DNA of 40,391 nucleotides, from positions 1 through 40,391 of IMG/VR virus record IMGVR_UViG_3300036817_000094; one strand, 5' to 3'. This DNA comes from a virus. Position numbers and translations under genes: made by a program. The notes beneath the pieces were generated by a model that worked only from the letters and a program-made list of their open reading frames with translations, was not told the DNA's origin and ran no database searches. Shown piece after piece: positions 20,736 through 28,953 of this stretch; positions within the stretch are counted from its first letter, which is position 1, and each line of letters begins with the position of its first letter.

Positions 20736-23692
20736 TGACTTCTCATCTCCTGCCACGTCTGTCCAAAAATAGTGAAGGTTAGTAGCTCGTTGGGTTCATC
20801 TTCGGCTGGCCAGTCAATCGTGAATTGGAAGTGTCGGCACCAGACCGGCATCTGGTTTTGGAGGAATGAGTGTCGGTTGCTGTAGAGCGATTGACTCGGG
20901 GGAAGGTTGGGAGGGTCTTGCCGGGTGCGCGGCACATCTTCAAACTCGCCTTCGAACTCGCTCAACAGAACCGAGAGAGCCGGGGCGGTTCCATAGGCCT
21001 CGGCTTCGAGCGTCATCCACACGAGCGCGGCAAGCTCCCCCGGCTGCGCTACAACGATGGACCCGAATCGCGTACTCACTTCGAACGGTGTGCCGTTGTC
21101 CGTGTTCGAATCGAGGTCGCGGAACAGGATCGGTCCTCCGCTGGCCGGTGGACCTAGCAGCATCCGATATTCGCCCGGTTCAATCTCTACCGATTGAACG
21201 GCGCTCATACCTCCGGTGATTTGCGCCTGCGTACTCCAATTCGAACCGGTCTCCGGCGCGGATGTTGCCGCGAGCCGATACCACATCGTTGCCCCATCAG
21301 ATATATAGAGAGCGTTTTCGGCGCTCGATTCTGAGTGGAACGTGACATAGGACGAACGCGGGTTCATGGTCTCGACTAAATCCGCGATGGGCTGCGAGGT
21401 CTCGACAATTCCCGCAGACGGGTCGAGCATCATCACCATTTTTTTGCCGGTCATCATATAGGCCGAGGTGAGGAAGACGCTGAAGGCGTCGTAGTTCATC
21501 AGCGGAATGTTTTCAATCCACCTCAACATATAGAGAGGGTCTGTGCTCGTAGCCGAGCCGAGGATGATGTAGGAGTCGCGCACGGTGAAGACGGCGATGC
21601 CGAGCGAGTTAACCCAAAATCGCGTGATCTTCGATTGACAGGTGAACGTTGTATCGAATCCCGAGTTGCCGCTCGATCCACTCACAACCGCATCTGGCCC
21701 ACTCGATACATAGACAACGTTGCCCACGGCGACGAAGTTGCGGCCAACGTGATACTCCATGCAGGTCGCGCCTCGGGGTAGCGGTGTACCTTCTCCGTTA
21801 ACCTGTGCCTGCAAAGAGATGTTGAGTCCGCTGTCCGGCGTGGTATCTATGAAGGTCCACGTTTGTCCTGCCGGTGGAGCGGCGATAGTTGCAAGCTGTA
21901 AAAACGTCGAGCCGTCCTGCAAGGTCCGATAGAGAACGATGGTATCCACCTGTGGGTCACTGGAGCCTTGGCCCTGCACGACAACCTGATTGCCTTCGAG
22001 CAAAAGAATTTGTGCGCTTGCCGGTGACATATTAGAAATGTCGCCTGTCACGCTGTTCATAAAGGCATAGCCGTACTGTGCTGGAAAATCCGAAGCAACC
22101 GCGAACGCGCCCACATTCACCCATACTGCGGTGTTGTCAACGGTGAGGCCTCCCGAGCTTGTGTTCCATGTCGGCGCTGTAGCTCCGGTCTTTCCGCTTT
22201 GCGCGATGTTCTGGAGATAGCCGCTTGAATCGAGGACGGTGATTTGGGACGGGATGCAGAGGGTTCCCGGTCCGAGGTCTGTCCACACATGAACCACACC
22301 CACGTTGGTCCATTGCATCGAACCATCGGCGCTGTCATGGGTGATGCTGCCCACGCCTGCAATCCATCCCGGTTGGCTCGCTGCGCTGTTGCCTGTGGTG
22401 CCTTCGTTGGTGAGCGCGAAGACGTTGGCCGTTCCGCCTGAGACTGTGCCTGTCACTGCATCGCCGTAGGCGTAAGCGTGGTTCGCCTGCCACGCCAAAG
22501 GCCCGATGCAGCGCCACGCAGTTGAGCCGTCCGCTACACCATAGCCGGGGCGATTGTCAAAGGCCGGGGCTGCGGCTCCGGTGTTTCCCTGCACCGAGCA
22601 ATCCTGTAGGGTGCCGGTTACAGGGTCGCTGATTATCAGCGCCCCATCCCATATCCCTCCAAAGGCCGTGTTTGCCAACCACGATTGAAAGGTCGAAGGC
22701 CTCACGCTCTGCGTGATCGTGGGTGCCGCTAGAGGCGCGTTGATGCCCCAGTTGTTGACTTGAGGGCCAATGTTGATCCATAGCACCTGATTGTCGCCAG
22801 TGGCCTTATTCCCCCATGCCGGTGTTGTCGGACCGCTTAATCCCCCTGAGCTTCGAGCGCTGGCCACATAGCAGTAGACCGGCATGGATGTGTTCGGCAT
22901 GAGGGGAACGTTGGGCGGGAGTGGGGAGATGACAAGCTGATTTTGGGAGGCGGTTTGATTGCCTTGGAGAAGGGTGATTCCGTTGAGTCCGGGGATGCTG
23001 CTGCCGATGACCCGGACAGGATCGCCAACAGGGAATTGCGGAGGACCGGCGAGGGAGAGTGTTGCGATGTTTCCCCCCGGCGCTGCCGTGACCATGATCG
23101 CGTATATGACAACCCACGCGAACCCGGCACAGGTCTCCACATTGCCGTCAGTATCGAGCACTCTGTCATCGACAAAAAAGGTCGTGTTAGGTTCCCACAA
23201 CGTACCCGGCACGTTCCACTGTTTGTTGTCTATGCCGTTGGTGAAGTAGAGATTGTTTCCCACGCCGAGGAAGTAAGTCGGACCCGCCCCGGCCGATTTT
23301 TGCCAGATGGCATTTTTTGTGTTAGGCGAGGTCGAGTTGCTTGTCGCGTCATAGACCGTCGATTGCGTATCGGCTAGAACGCGGATCGACTCATCGGTGA
23401 GGGTGAAGGTGTTGAACGCATAGAAGCGTTTGATGGCCGGAAAAATCTGCTCGTTGTAGACGGAGTTGCCGAAGCGTCGGCGCAACGTGAGCTTCGCGCT
23501 TATCTCGCTGTTGTATCCGCCGAGGATGGAGTCCTGTCGAGCGCCGTAGTATTTCTCTTCATTGGCCGAGGTCGAGGCGTCGCGCATCGGGTTGCGGTTG
23601 GTCCACAATCCGGTGAAGATTCTGTCAGTGTTGAGCGGCGCAAAGTTACTCGGCTCGCCGGTCGCCCCTGCCATCTGGAGTGCATTCGCCAT
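20732..23692 (-). CDS. Large tail protein, probable tail nozzle
   Basis: A 986-residue protein, the largest encoded here. The start FAPLNTDRIFTGLWTNRNPM (about 17-36) and LTLRRRFGNSVYN (about 68-80) read like the start of podovirus tail nozzle or tubular proteins. A long beta-rich middle has repeated GATAPTWNT/GAAAPAFDN-type units between 290 and 520, probably insertion domains; a conserved C-terminal part follows (IDWPAEDEPNELLTFTIFGQ). It begins at TGATG overlapping gene 23692-23985. In podoviruses this protein forms the distal tail tube below the adaptor and carries fibres. Confidence 0.65.
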   Translation of the reverse strand: MANALQMAGATGEPSNFAPLNTDRIFTGLWTNRNPMRDASTSANEEKYYGARQDSILGGYNSEISAKLTLRRRFGNSVYNEQIFPAIKRFYAFNTFTLTDESIRVLADTQSTVYDATSNSTSPNTKNAIWQKSAGAGPTYFLGVGNNLYFTNGIDNKQWNVPGTLWEPNTTFFVDDRVLDTDGNVETCAGFAWVVIYAIMVTAAPGGNIATLSLAGPPQFPVGDPVRVIGSSIPGLNGITLLQGNQTASQNQLVISPLPPNVPLMPNTSMPVYCYVASARSSGGLSGPTTPAWGNKATGDNQVLWINIGPQVNNWGINAPLAAPTITQSVRPSTFQSWLANTAFGGIWDGALIISDPVTGTLQDCSVQGNTGAAAPAFDNRPGYGVADGSTAWRCIGPLAWQANHAYAYGDAVTGTVSGGTANVFALTNEGTTGNSAASQPGWIAGVGSITHDSADGSMQWTNVGVVHVWTDLGPGTLCIPSQITVLDSSGYLQNIAQSGKTGATAPTWNTSSGGLTVDNTAVWVNVGAFAVASDFPAQYGYAFMNSVTGDISNMSPASAQILLLEGNQVVVQGQGSSDPQVDTIVLYRTLQDGSTFLQLATIAAPPAGQTWTFIDTTPDSGLNISLQAQVNGEGTPLPRGATCMEYHVGRNFVAVGNVVYVSSGPDAVVSGSSGNSGFDTTFTCQSKITRFWVNSLGIAVFTVRDSYIILGSATSTDPLYMLRWIENIPLMNYDAFSVFLTSAYMMTGKKMVMMLDPSAGIVETSQPIADLVETMNPRSSYVTFHSESSAENALYISDGATMWYRLAATSAPETGSNWSTQAQITGGMSAVQSVEIEPGEYRMLLGPPASGGPILFRDLDSNTDNGTPFEVSTRFGSIVVAQPGELAALVWMTLEAEAYGTAPALSVLLSEFEGEFEDVPRTRQDPPNLPPSQSLYSNRHSFLQNQMPVWCRHFQFTIDWPAEDEPNELLTFTIFGQTWQEMRSQ

Positions 23693-23985
23693 CAGCGCCC
23701 CTCCATGTAAACTAGAGAGGCCTTCTCGTAGGGCTGCACGTCATCGACGGTACTCGCCGGGACGATTTTTCGTCGGGAGACGAAAACAACCGATAGCCCC
23801 TTCGGACTACCGGTTGATTTCACTACGAGGAGGTGCTTTGTGGAAGTAGACTTGCGAATCCGGCTCGATAGAAGAGTCGTGTTACTAGTCGCAATCGCGT
23901 TACTACGATTGCTCCTATAAAGCTGTACAACCCCTCGGCATGGTTGCAGCCATGCTGAGGCTTTTATTGTAGCAAACCCGCTCAT
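23692..23985 (-). CDS. Small basic protein containing multiple RNA hairpins
   Basis: A 97-residue basic Ser/Arg-rich protein linking the adaptor and nozzle genes. ATG 23985 overlaps the previous stop (ATGA) and its TGA overlaps the next start (TGATG), which argues for translation. It has no recognised motif; the C-terminus is VDDVQPYEKASLVYMEGR. What is odd is the DNA: four strong hairpins fall within 23767-23960, and the codons there give a low-complexity Ser/Thr/Arg sequence. The protein may be a by-product of keeping the frame open across an RNA element. Confidence 0.45.
   Translation of the reverse strand: MSGFATIKASAWLQPCRGVVQLYRSNRSNAIATSNTTLLSSRIRKSTSTKHLLVVKSTGSPKGLSVVFVSRRKIVPASTVDDVQPYEKASLVYMEGR
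23767..23968. ncRNA. Cluster of four hairpins within a late gene
   Basis: Four hairpins: TTTTCGTC-ggga-GACGAAAA (23767-23786), 8 bp perfect; AACCG.TAG with CTA.CGGTT (23788-23815); GCAATCG with CGATTGC (23891-23912), 7 bp perfect; and an 11-bp stem with one wobble (23933-23960). The last is followed on the plus strand by CTTTTATT, an intrinsic-terminator shape. The second pairs completely only as minus-strand RNA (G-U) and is followed there by GTTTTCG. It could be a regulatory RNA, attenuator or antisense terminator. Confidence 0.45.
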
Positions 23986-24686
23986 ACCTGCCTCGCTGCG
24001 ATGCCTTGTTGGTTGACAAGCTGCGTTGTCTGCGCTGCGGCCATCACTTCCAGCCAATTGCCGAGGAAGATGTTGCGCTCCATGGCCGTCAGACCACTCT
24101 GAGCGCCGAGTAAATGCGAGGTGAATTTTTGCGAGAAAATGGGGAACCGTGCGTCTTTCGTGAGCATCGCTACAACCGAAAGAAAACCCCAGTCATAAAT
24201 GTATCCAAGATAGTCGGGGATGGGTGCCCAACTCGCCGCGAGCGAGGTCATCAGAATAGGCGCTTGCTGATAGAAGCCTTCGGCGGTGTAGCTCTGATCG
24301 GGGATCGCGTTCAAGCGGAAACGTACCGTACCGTCATCATCGAGGTTCTGCACCGATACCGATTGCGGTCTTTGGACGTGGCTCTCTGCGGCGAGCGATA
24401 GCCGCACCACGGTCTCCATCACGTTGCCGAGCGAATCTGTTAACCACACCTTCTCCGCGAAGCCGTAGGTGGGAAGGTCAACGTCATAGTCTTGACTGTC
24501 GCCATCAGCTTCAAACTGAAAAGTTGAGCGGTTCCATGCCCACTTGAACGGAGGTCCGAGGATGGTTTGCTTGGTGATGTTGGCGGCGGTGAGAGCCGGT
24601 TCACCGTTCGATACATTGACCGGCTGATAGCCGAGGAAGGGAAGAGAGAAGAGAGCGCTCGACATGATGTTGCGCGTGGCTGGCAT
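23982..24686 (-). CDS. Tail adaptor protein, second paralogue
   Basis: A 234-residue protein that resembles the preceding gene product (24687): both have GEPALTxAN, a P-x-F-x-W-x-WNR segment and a QDY turn in the first 80 residues. The C-terminal half is helical (FFxW-type LSVVAMLTKDARFPIFSQKF). In podoviruses such head-to-tail adaptor proteins connect portal and nozzle. ATG 24686 follows the stop of gene 24687 directly, with GGAGG upstream. A duplicated adaptor pair may build a two-layer connector. Confidence 0.6.
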   Translation of the reverse strand: MPATRNIMSSALFSLPFLGYQPVNVSNGEPALTAANITKQTILGPPFKWAWNRSTFQFEADGDSQDYDVDLPTYGFAEKVWLTDSLGNVMETVVRLSLAAESHVQRPQSVSVQNLDDDGTVRFRLNAIPDQSYTAEGFYQQAPILMTSLAASWAPIPDYLGYIYDWGFLSVVAMLTKDARFPIFSQKFTSHLLGAQSGLTAMERNIFLGNWLEVMAAAQTTQLVNQQGIAARQV

Positions 24687-25724
24687 CTATCGGCCTCCCC
24701 ACTGTCGCCAGTACGGGTTTCCGGGTCCGGGGTCCGAAAAATACTCCGGCGAAAGGATGCCGATGGCGGGATATTGCGCGTAATATTCTTCTTCGTTCGC
24801 GCCCTGTGCGAGATTCCCGGCGAGGTCTTTCAACCACTCTTCTTTCATCTGTAAATGCCGGTTTTTAACAACCTGATTCGCAGAGTATTTGTGGGCGTAG
24901 GCGATGAAGCCTTGACGGAAATACTTCGCGTCATCGTTCGGGATCGGGTCGAGCGTGTCCTGTAGGGTCTCGAAGTAGGGTCCGGGTGACTGCGCGAAGA
25001 CGCGGATGAGCCATGTGTTTCCGCTGCTGTCGGGTGGTGGTGGTGCGAGCCGGAACCCCTGCGCTTTGGGATGCGCTACGGTCCACTGACAGGTGCCGTC
25101 TTGGATGACCGCGCCTATCGGCCAAGGCGCGTTCCAATCTTCGGGAGGGTTGTCCGGGTCCGGCTCTGTGGGTGCAATCGGGGGAGTAGTGCCGGTGGTT
25201 CCCCATTGCGTCAGAACGAGGATGTTGCCGTTGGCATCGGTGATGTTGATGGATGAGTTTGAAGGCGTCTGCGGGATGAGTCCAACCGGGTTTTTGTAGG
25301 TGACGTTTGGACCCGGCCAAGCCCATTGCTCAAGCTGGTCGTTTGGCAACCAGCACAGGATTTGTGGCCAGCCTGCCGCTATGCCCATCACAGGTATATC
25401 GCGCACTACACGGATAGGCCATGTGAGCGGCGGGATGACTGTCGAGTTGGCATCCATACGGTAGGCGTTTTCGAGCCATCCGATGTTGTGGATATTGAGG
25501 CTCGCATAGTCCTGCTGCCGGGTGATCGTGGGGAAGGGAGCAATCTTGATTCGGTTCCACTTCCACGGAAAGCGCGGCGAGAACATGTCGGCGGCGACAT
25601 CGTTGGCAATCGTGAGGGCGGGTTCGGATGAGAACCCACCCGTATTCACGAGAACAGGATTTAGGTCTCCGATGGTGGCTGCGCTGTCAACCACCATCTG
25701 CAATGTGATGCTGGAGTTTCCCAT
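24687..25724 (-). CDS. Tail adaptor protein, first paralogue
   Basis: A 345-residue protein. The N-terminal part (SSEPALTIANDVAADMFSPR then FPWKWNR, about 32-58; RQQDYASLNI, about 69-78) is shared with gene 23982. The middle, about 170-245, contains an extra Pro/Asn-rich segment (PPIAPTEPDPDNPPEDWNA) and a QDGTCQWTV beta unit like those in the nozzle protein, suggesting an inserted decoration domain. The C-terminus is helical and acidic. It probably forms part of the head-tail connector. Start at 25724 has AGGAG upstream. Confidence 0.6.
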   Translation of the reverse strand: MGNSSITLQMVVDSAATIGDLNPVLVNTGGFSSEPALTIANDVAADMFSPRFPWKWNRIKIAPFPTITRQQDYASLNIHNIGWLENAYRMDANSTVIPPLTWPIRVVRDIPVMGIAAGWPQILCWLPNDQLEQWAWPGPNVTYKNPVGLIPQTPSNSSINITDANGNILVLTQWGTTGTTPPIAPTEPDPDNPPEDWNAPWPIGAVIQDGTCQWTVAHPKAQGFRLAPPPPDSSGNTWLIRVFAQSPGPYFETLQDTLDPIPNDDAKYFRQGFIAYAHKYSANQVVKNRHLQMKEEWLKDLAGNLAQGANEEEYYAQYPAIGILSPEYFSDPGPGNPYWRQWGGR

Positions 25725-25757
25725 CGCTCACGCTCCTACCTTCTAGGTCTGGTGGAG

Positions 25758-26342
25758 CTACTTCTTTGCTGCGTCGCGGTGGGATGCTGTCTCCGTCGCG
25801 GCTGGAGGGCCTGCTATGAAGTGGTCTTCCGGGGTGAATCCCTGACCGCGCAGGGCATTGGCCCGTAGAACTTCCTGCCTGTGCGCTCGGGCTTTGTCGG
25901 CATACTCCTGTGTGTGCATGTCGATTTCAGCGAGCGAGTTTTCCATCGACTCATCGCGCATCCGGTCCGGGTCGAGAACTTGAACCATCGTGTCAGCGAT
26001 GCGCTTGTTAGCCTCAACCTCGCGAGCGTTGATTTCATCGTTGGCCGATTCGTTCTTAACCGCTTGGTCGATGAGGTAGGCTCGCCGGTCGCGAATCGGG
26101 ATCGTCTGCCCACCCCGCATGATGGTGGCTTGGTCCTCGGGGTCGAGCTTGCCCTTGGCCGGGTCGCCTTCCTCATACTGCGGACCCTCTTCGTAAGGTT
26201 CTTCCTTGGTCTTTTTCTTATCCTTGGAGTCCTTCCGTTCGTGGTCCTTGGCATCCCGGTCCTTCTCGGGCTGGTCCTTCTCGGAGGGCTTGGTTGTGCC
26301 TCCCTGTGGGTGCTGTTTCTGGTCTACCGTGTCTGCCGTCAT
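25758..26342 (-). CDS. Highly charged virion-assembly protein
   Basis: A 194-residue protein. Residues 10-75 are almost wholly charged or polar (KDQPEKDRDAKDHERKDSKD and continuing), with no hydrophobic core, followed by helices rich in Arg/Glu (about 95-165) and a Pro/Ala tail. ATG 26342 has GGGAG upstream. Long charged linkers between capsid and tail genes may be assembly chaperones or packaged proteins. A scaffold role was considered, but gene 28954 is in the better position for that. Confidence 0.5.
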   Translation of the reverse strand: MTADTVDQKQHPQGGTTKPSEKDQPEKDRDAKDHERKDSKDKKKTKEEPYEEGPQYEEGDPAKGKLDPEDQATIMRGGQTIPIRDRRAYLIDQAVKNESANDEINAREVEANKRIADTMVQVLDPDRMRDESMENSLAEIDMHTQEYADKARAHRQEVLRANALRGQGFTPEDHFIAGPPAATETASHRDAAKK

Positions 26343-26401
26343 GTTCGTTCTCCCTTTCTGCGGAGGTTTTTTCTGCGGTTGCCATCTCAGGTTGGGTTGC
26401 C

Positions 26402-26884
26402 TCAAACGGTCGCCTCAAGGGTTTGGATCGCGTCGCCTCGCGTCACCATGAAAAGCTGTGACCCGGAGGTTTCGTTATCGGTCGGGAAGTTGGCGGCTTC
26501 CTGATATTCCTTGTACTGACGGGCATAGAGACGGCGGTTTTCGACGCCTGCCCCGCGCTGGTTAAGTGCCGGGTCCGGTGGCTCCCAGCATCTTCCGCAG
26601 CGCTGACAGAAAATCTTCAGGATGCCGGTGGGGAAGATGTGTTTGATGACGGCGTAGAGGGCATCGCTTCCGCGATAAATCATGTCCACGCCCTTGCCGC
26701 CTTTTTTGTGCCAGCACGAGGCCTGAATCGAGGTCTCGCGTACCATGTCGGCCTTGAGCGATCGTTCGATACTCGCACGGCGTTTGGCTCGCATGAGGAC
26801 CGCGCTTCGCATCTTGCCAACGTTGAACTGCATCTCTTCGAGTTGCAGCGCTTCAAACTGTTCTTTGACGTTAGGTGGTGCCAT
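26402..26884 (-). CDS. Conserved phage protein with a CxxC pair
   Basis: A 160-residue protein starting at ATG 26884 (GGGAG nine bases upstream). It begins with a helical basic region (QFEALQLEEMQFNVGKMRSA) and has a central domain with FCQRCGRCWEPPDP (about 91-104), a probable zinc knuckle, and an end with DNETSGSQLFMV. It lies between the HNH insertion and the charged protein. Function unknown; it could bind nucleic acid or organise the capsid-tail junction. Confidence 0.55.
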   Translation of the reverse strand: MAPPNVKEQFEALQLEEMQFNVGKMRSAVLMRAKRRASIERSLKADMVRETSIQASCWHKKGGKGVDMIYRGSDALYAVIKHIFPTGILKIFCQRCGRCWEPPDPALNQRGAGVENRRLYARQYKEYQEAANFPTDNETSGSQLFMVTRGDAIQTLEATV

Positions 26885-26941
26885 GATTCGTTTCTCCCTT
26901 TCCCTTGCAAGATGCAATAAAATAGGCGGTACACATTCCAA

Positions 26942-26959
26942 TTAGCCGTGGAGGGCTAA
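26942..26959 (+). promoter_or_regulatory. Hairpin covering the HNH ribosome-binding site
   Basis: TTAGCC (26942-26947) pairs perfectly with GGCTAA (26954-26959), which ends at the ATG at 26960. The SD GGAGG lies in the loop and the 3' arm of the stem, so the ribosome-binding site is partly sequestered. T4 homing-endonuclease genes use comparable structures to silence translation from read-through messages. Confidence 0.65.
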
Positions 26960-27628
26960 ATGAAAAACCTGTCGCAACAGGTAGGCGTGTACCGCCGTCC
27001 TAAGACTACCAATAGCCACCTGAAACTTAGAACCAATCCACTCATTCCTATCGGAACGGAATTTGGCAGATGGATCGTCCTTGAAAACGATCTTTATAAG
27101 CGCTTCAAAACTCAGATTCATCGAGCGTGTAAAGTTCGCTGTAAATGCAGCAAAGAAGCTATCCGCACCTACGGAGAATTGCGTTGCGGTCGTAGTCCAT
27201 CCTGCGGCTGTAAGTCGCGGGAGCGCAGTATCGAAACGGTGTGGCGAGAACTCTTCGCAAAAATGAACCGGCGCGGATGGGATTTTCATCTCACACTCCC
27301 TCAGATGAAACTTGTGGCACAGATGCCTTGTATTTACTGCGGGAAAGAGCCTTCTGGCCTATACCGAGTGACCTACAAAATCGACGGAAAATATCAGCGA
27401 GGCTGTGTGCCGGAGATGGAGATTCGCTACTCAGGGCTTGATAGGGTTGATTCGTCGCGGGGGTACATTCCGGGCAACGTCGTTCCATGCTGCGGCGACT
27501 GCAACGGGATGAATAGCGACCGCTCCCTTGTAGATTTTTTTGCCATGATAGAAAAGATTCGAGCGCACAAGTCCTCGCCTTCGTCTGTCCTTCAATTGGC
27601 CGCGATGATCTCTGGTTTGCCTGCATAA
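26960..27628 (+). CDS. HNH homing endonuclease with an N-terminal CxCG-type domain
   Basis: A 222-residue homing endonuclease inserted, in the opposite direction, between the major capsid gene and gene 26402. The N-terminal part has the common GTEFGRWIVLEN, then CKVRCKCSK and LRCGRSPSCGC (about 76-84), a small zinc-binding DNA-recognition module. The HNH nuclease core begins at CIYCG (124-127) and continues SGLDRVDSSRGY then NVVPCCGDCNGMN (173-185). GGAGG lies upstream. It would be selfish DNA making double-strand breaks in related capsid regions. Its lone rightward orientation in a leftward operon supports recent insertion. Confidence 0.85.
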   Translation: MKNLSQQVGVYRRPKTTNSHLKLRTNPLIPIGTEFGRWIVLENDLYKRFKTQIHRACKVRCKCSKEAIRTYGELRCGRSPSCGCKSRERSIETVWRELFAKMNRRGWDFHLTLPQMKLVAQMPCIYCGKEPSGLYRVTYKIDGKYQRGCVPEMEIRYSGLDRVDSSRGYIPGNVVPCCGDCNGMNSDRSLVDFFAMIEKIRAHKSSPSSVLQLAAMISGLPA

Positions 27629-27629
27629 T

Positions 27630-27667
27630 CCCGCCTTATAGCGGCGGGGGAAAATGCTTCCCCCGCC
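27630..27667. terminator. Alternative stem-loops between convergent HNH and capsid genes
   Basis: GGCGGGGGAA (27643-27652) pairs perfectly with TTCCCCCGCC (27658-27667), a 10-bp stem. CCCGCC (27630-27635) can instead pair with GGCGGG (27643-27648), so two structures exclude each other. Neither side has a strong U-run. It lies between the two stop codons and likely reduces readthrough in both directions. Confidence 0.6.
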
Positions 27668-27676
27668 TCGCCGTTT

Positions 27677-28840
27677 TCAGGCAATTGCAGAGACAGCATC
27701 TATGTAGCGGATACGGGCGACGGGGTCCGGTGGGAGGGTGCAAACGTACATGGCATTGTAGCTCGCGAACCCCCCAATCATTCTACTCGGATCATAGCCC
27801 GTTGGCTCTGTCAAGCGGCGAATCCAGACCTGCAAATTGCGCCAGTCACCGTTACCTATTTCGGTGTGATCCTTCGCGCCGAAGCTGACGCCAATGATTC
27901 CGTCACGCCCTACGACATAGGTTCGTAGTGCGGTGCCGGTGCCGCCGTCATAGTCCGGGGTTTTGTGGACGAAGGTGGATTGAAAGAAGGTGACTCCGCC
28001 CCAATCCAAAACCGTTAATGCGTCGCCATCCGGGGCAGGTAGCTCGCGCAACTGCTCTTGGCCCTGAGCCGAACGCTTGAGCACATCCACCATGGAGTTG
28101 TTGGTTTTGTCCGTGAGGATGTCGCCAGCCGTGAACGGATGCATGACGCCGAAGTAACGGCCATCCTGCAAGGGCAGAGCGTTGACGCCAGCGAGCGACT
28201 GCGCGGCGGCGGTAACGTCTGTCACTTCTAGCGGGGTGGTTGCATCCTTCGACAACACGTTTACCAGCGGATCAACCAACGAAGCTGCATCCGCTGTATT
28301 CTGGATGAGCATGTTGATTATCTGTGCCAGCCTGTAGGACATCTGGACGCCGAGGGCTTCCAACGTTGGGTCGATGGCCGTCCCAAGAGCGTAATCGGAG
28401 ATGTTCATGTAGTCGGCATACTGGCCCATCGTGGCGCTGTTCTGGACCACGTTGACAGTCAATCCAGTTTGGATCGTGCCTTCTGGAGCGGTCGTCAGCG
28501 GAGGGGCTGCGAGGTTCTGATACATGAACAGCGCGAGCTTGTTACCTGCGCTCTCATCGAGCATCCGGCGCGAGGTGAGCCGAACCCAAGGAGTGTTCCC
28601 CTTAAGGTTCTCGATGAACACCTTATCGTAGGACGTGATGGTTGACTGCGGGAGGTTTGTCGTTAGGTTTGAGGCCGGTGATACGCCAATCCCTAACACG
28701 CCGTAGGCATGGACTCTGCCAACGTTCCCGGTGTAGATGAAGAACTGCCCACCGAAGGCGCAGATGAACTCTATCGCCGGAACGATATACCTGTGAAAGA
28801 ACGCTCTGCCGCGAGACGCGGCGACCGATGCGGAACGCAT
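27677..28840 (-). CDS. Major capsid protein (N4-gp56-like)
   Basis: A 387-residue protein that reads as the N4-gp56 family of major capsid proteins, which form the icosahedral shell. The typical part starts about residue 65: PQSTITSYDKVFIENLKGNT then GNTPWVRLTSRR. QYADYMNISDYALGTAIDPT (about 139-158) and GDILTDKTNNSMVDVLKR (about 242) are also characteristic. About 60 residues at the N-terminus (including FICAFGGQFFIYTG) precede the usual start and have no counterpart I recognise. ATG 28840 has the SD-like AGGGGG upstream; GTG 28699 is an alternative. It follows the scaffold gene, as expected. Confidence 0.8.
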   Translation of the reverse strand: MRSASVAASRGRAFFHRYIVPAIEFICAFGGQFFIYTGNVGRVHAYGVLGIGVSPASNLTTNLPQSTITSYDKVFIENLKGNTPWVRLTSRRMLDESAGNKLALFMYQNLAAPPLTTAPEGTIQTGLTVNVVQNSATMGQYADYMNISDYALGTAIDPTLEALGVQMSYRLAQIINMLIQNTADAASLVDPLVNVLSKDATTPLEVTDVTAAAQSLAGVNALPLQDGRYFGVMHPFTAGDILTDKTNNSMVDVLKRSAQGQEQLRELPAPDGDALTVLDWGGVTFFQSTFVHKTPDYDGGTGTALRTYVVGRDGIIGVSFGAKDHTEIGNGDWRNLQVWIRRLTEPTGYDPSRMIGGFASYNAMYVCTLPPDPVARIRYIDAVSAIA

Positions 28841-28953
28841 AGGAGTTTCCCCCTGACGGGTGAATTTTGTTCAATCAGGTTTGGAGGATTAGGCTCCGTG
28901 CGGGTCTTGGCCGCGTCTCGTGGCTCCGATTAGGGGAGCGTTATTTTGCCACT
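28841..28953 (-). other. Non-coding gap between scaffold and capsid genes
   Basis: A gap of 113 bases holding GCTCC-ccctaatc-GGAGC-type short stems on the minus strand and no good promoter. It may include the capsid leader or a processing site; nothing else is visible. Confidence 0.35.

Noticed and set aside
20866-21219. Rightward frames antisense to the large tail gene
   Set aside because: Arg/Ser/Pro-rich composition and no ribosome-binding site; typical shadow in moderately GC-rich DNA.
23870-23965. Possible tRNA gene in the hairpin cluster
   Set aside because: The hairpins do not form a cloverleaf; no matching T-arm, anticodon arm and acceptor stem could be assembled on either strand.
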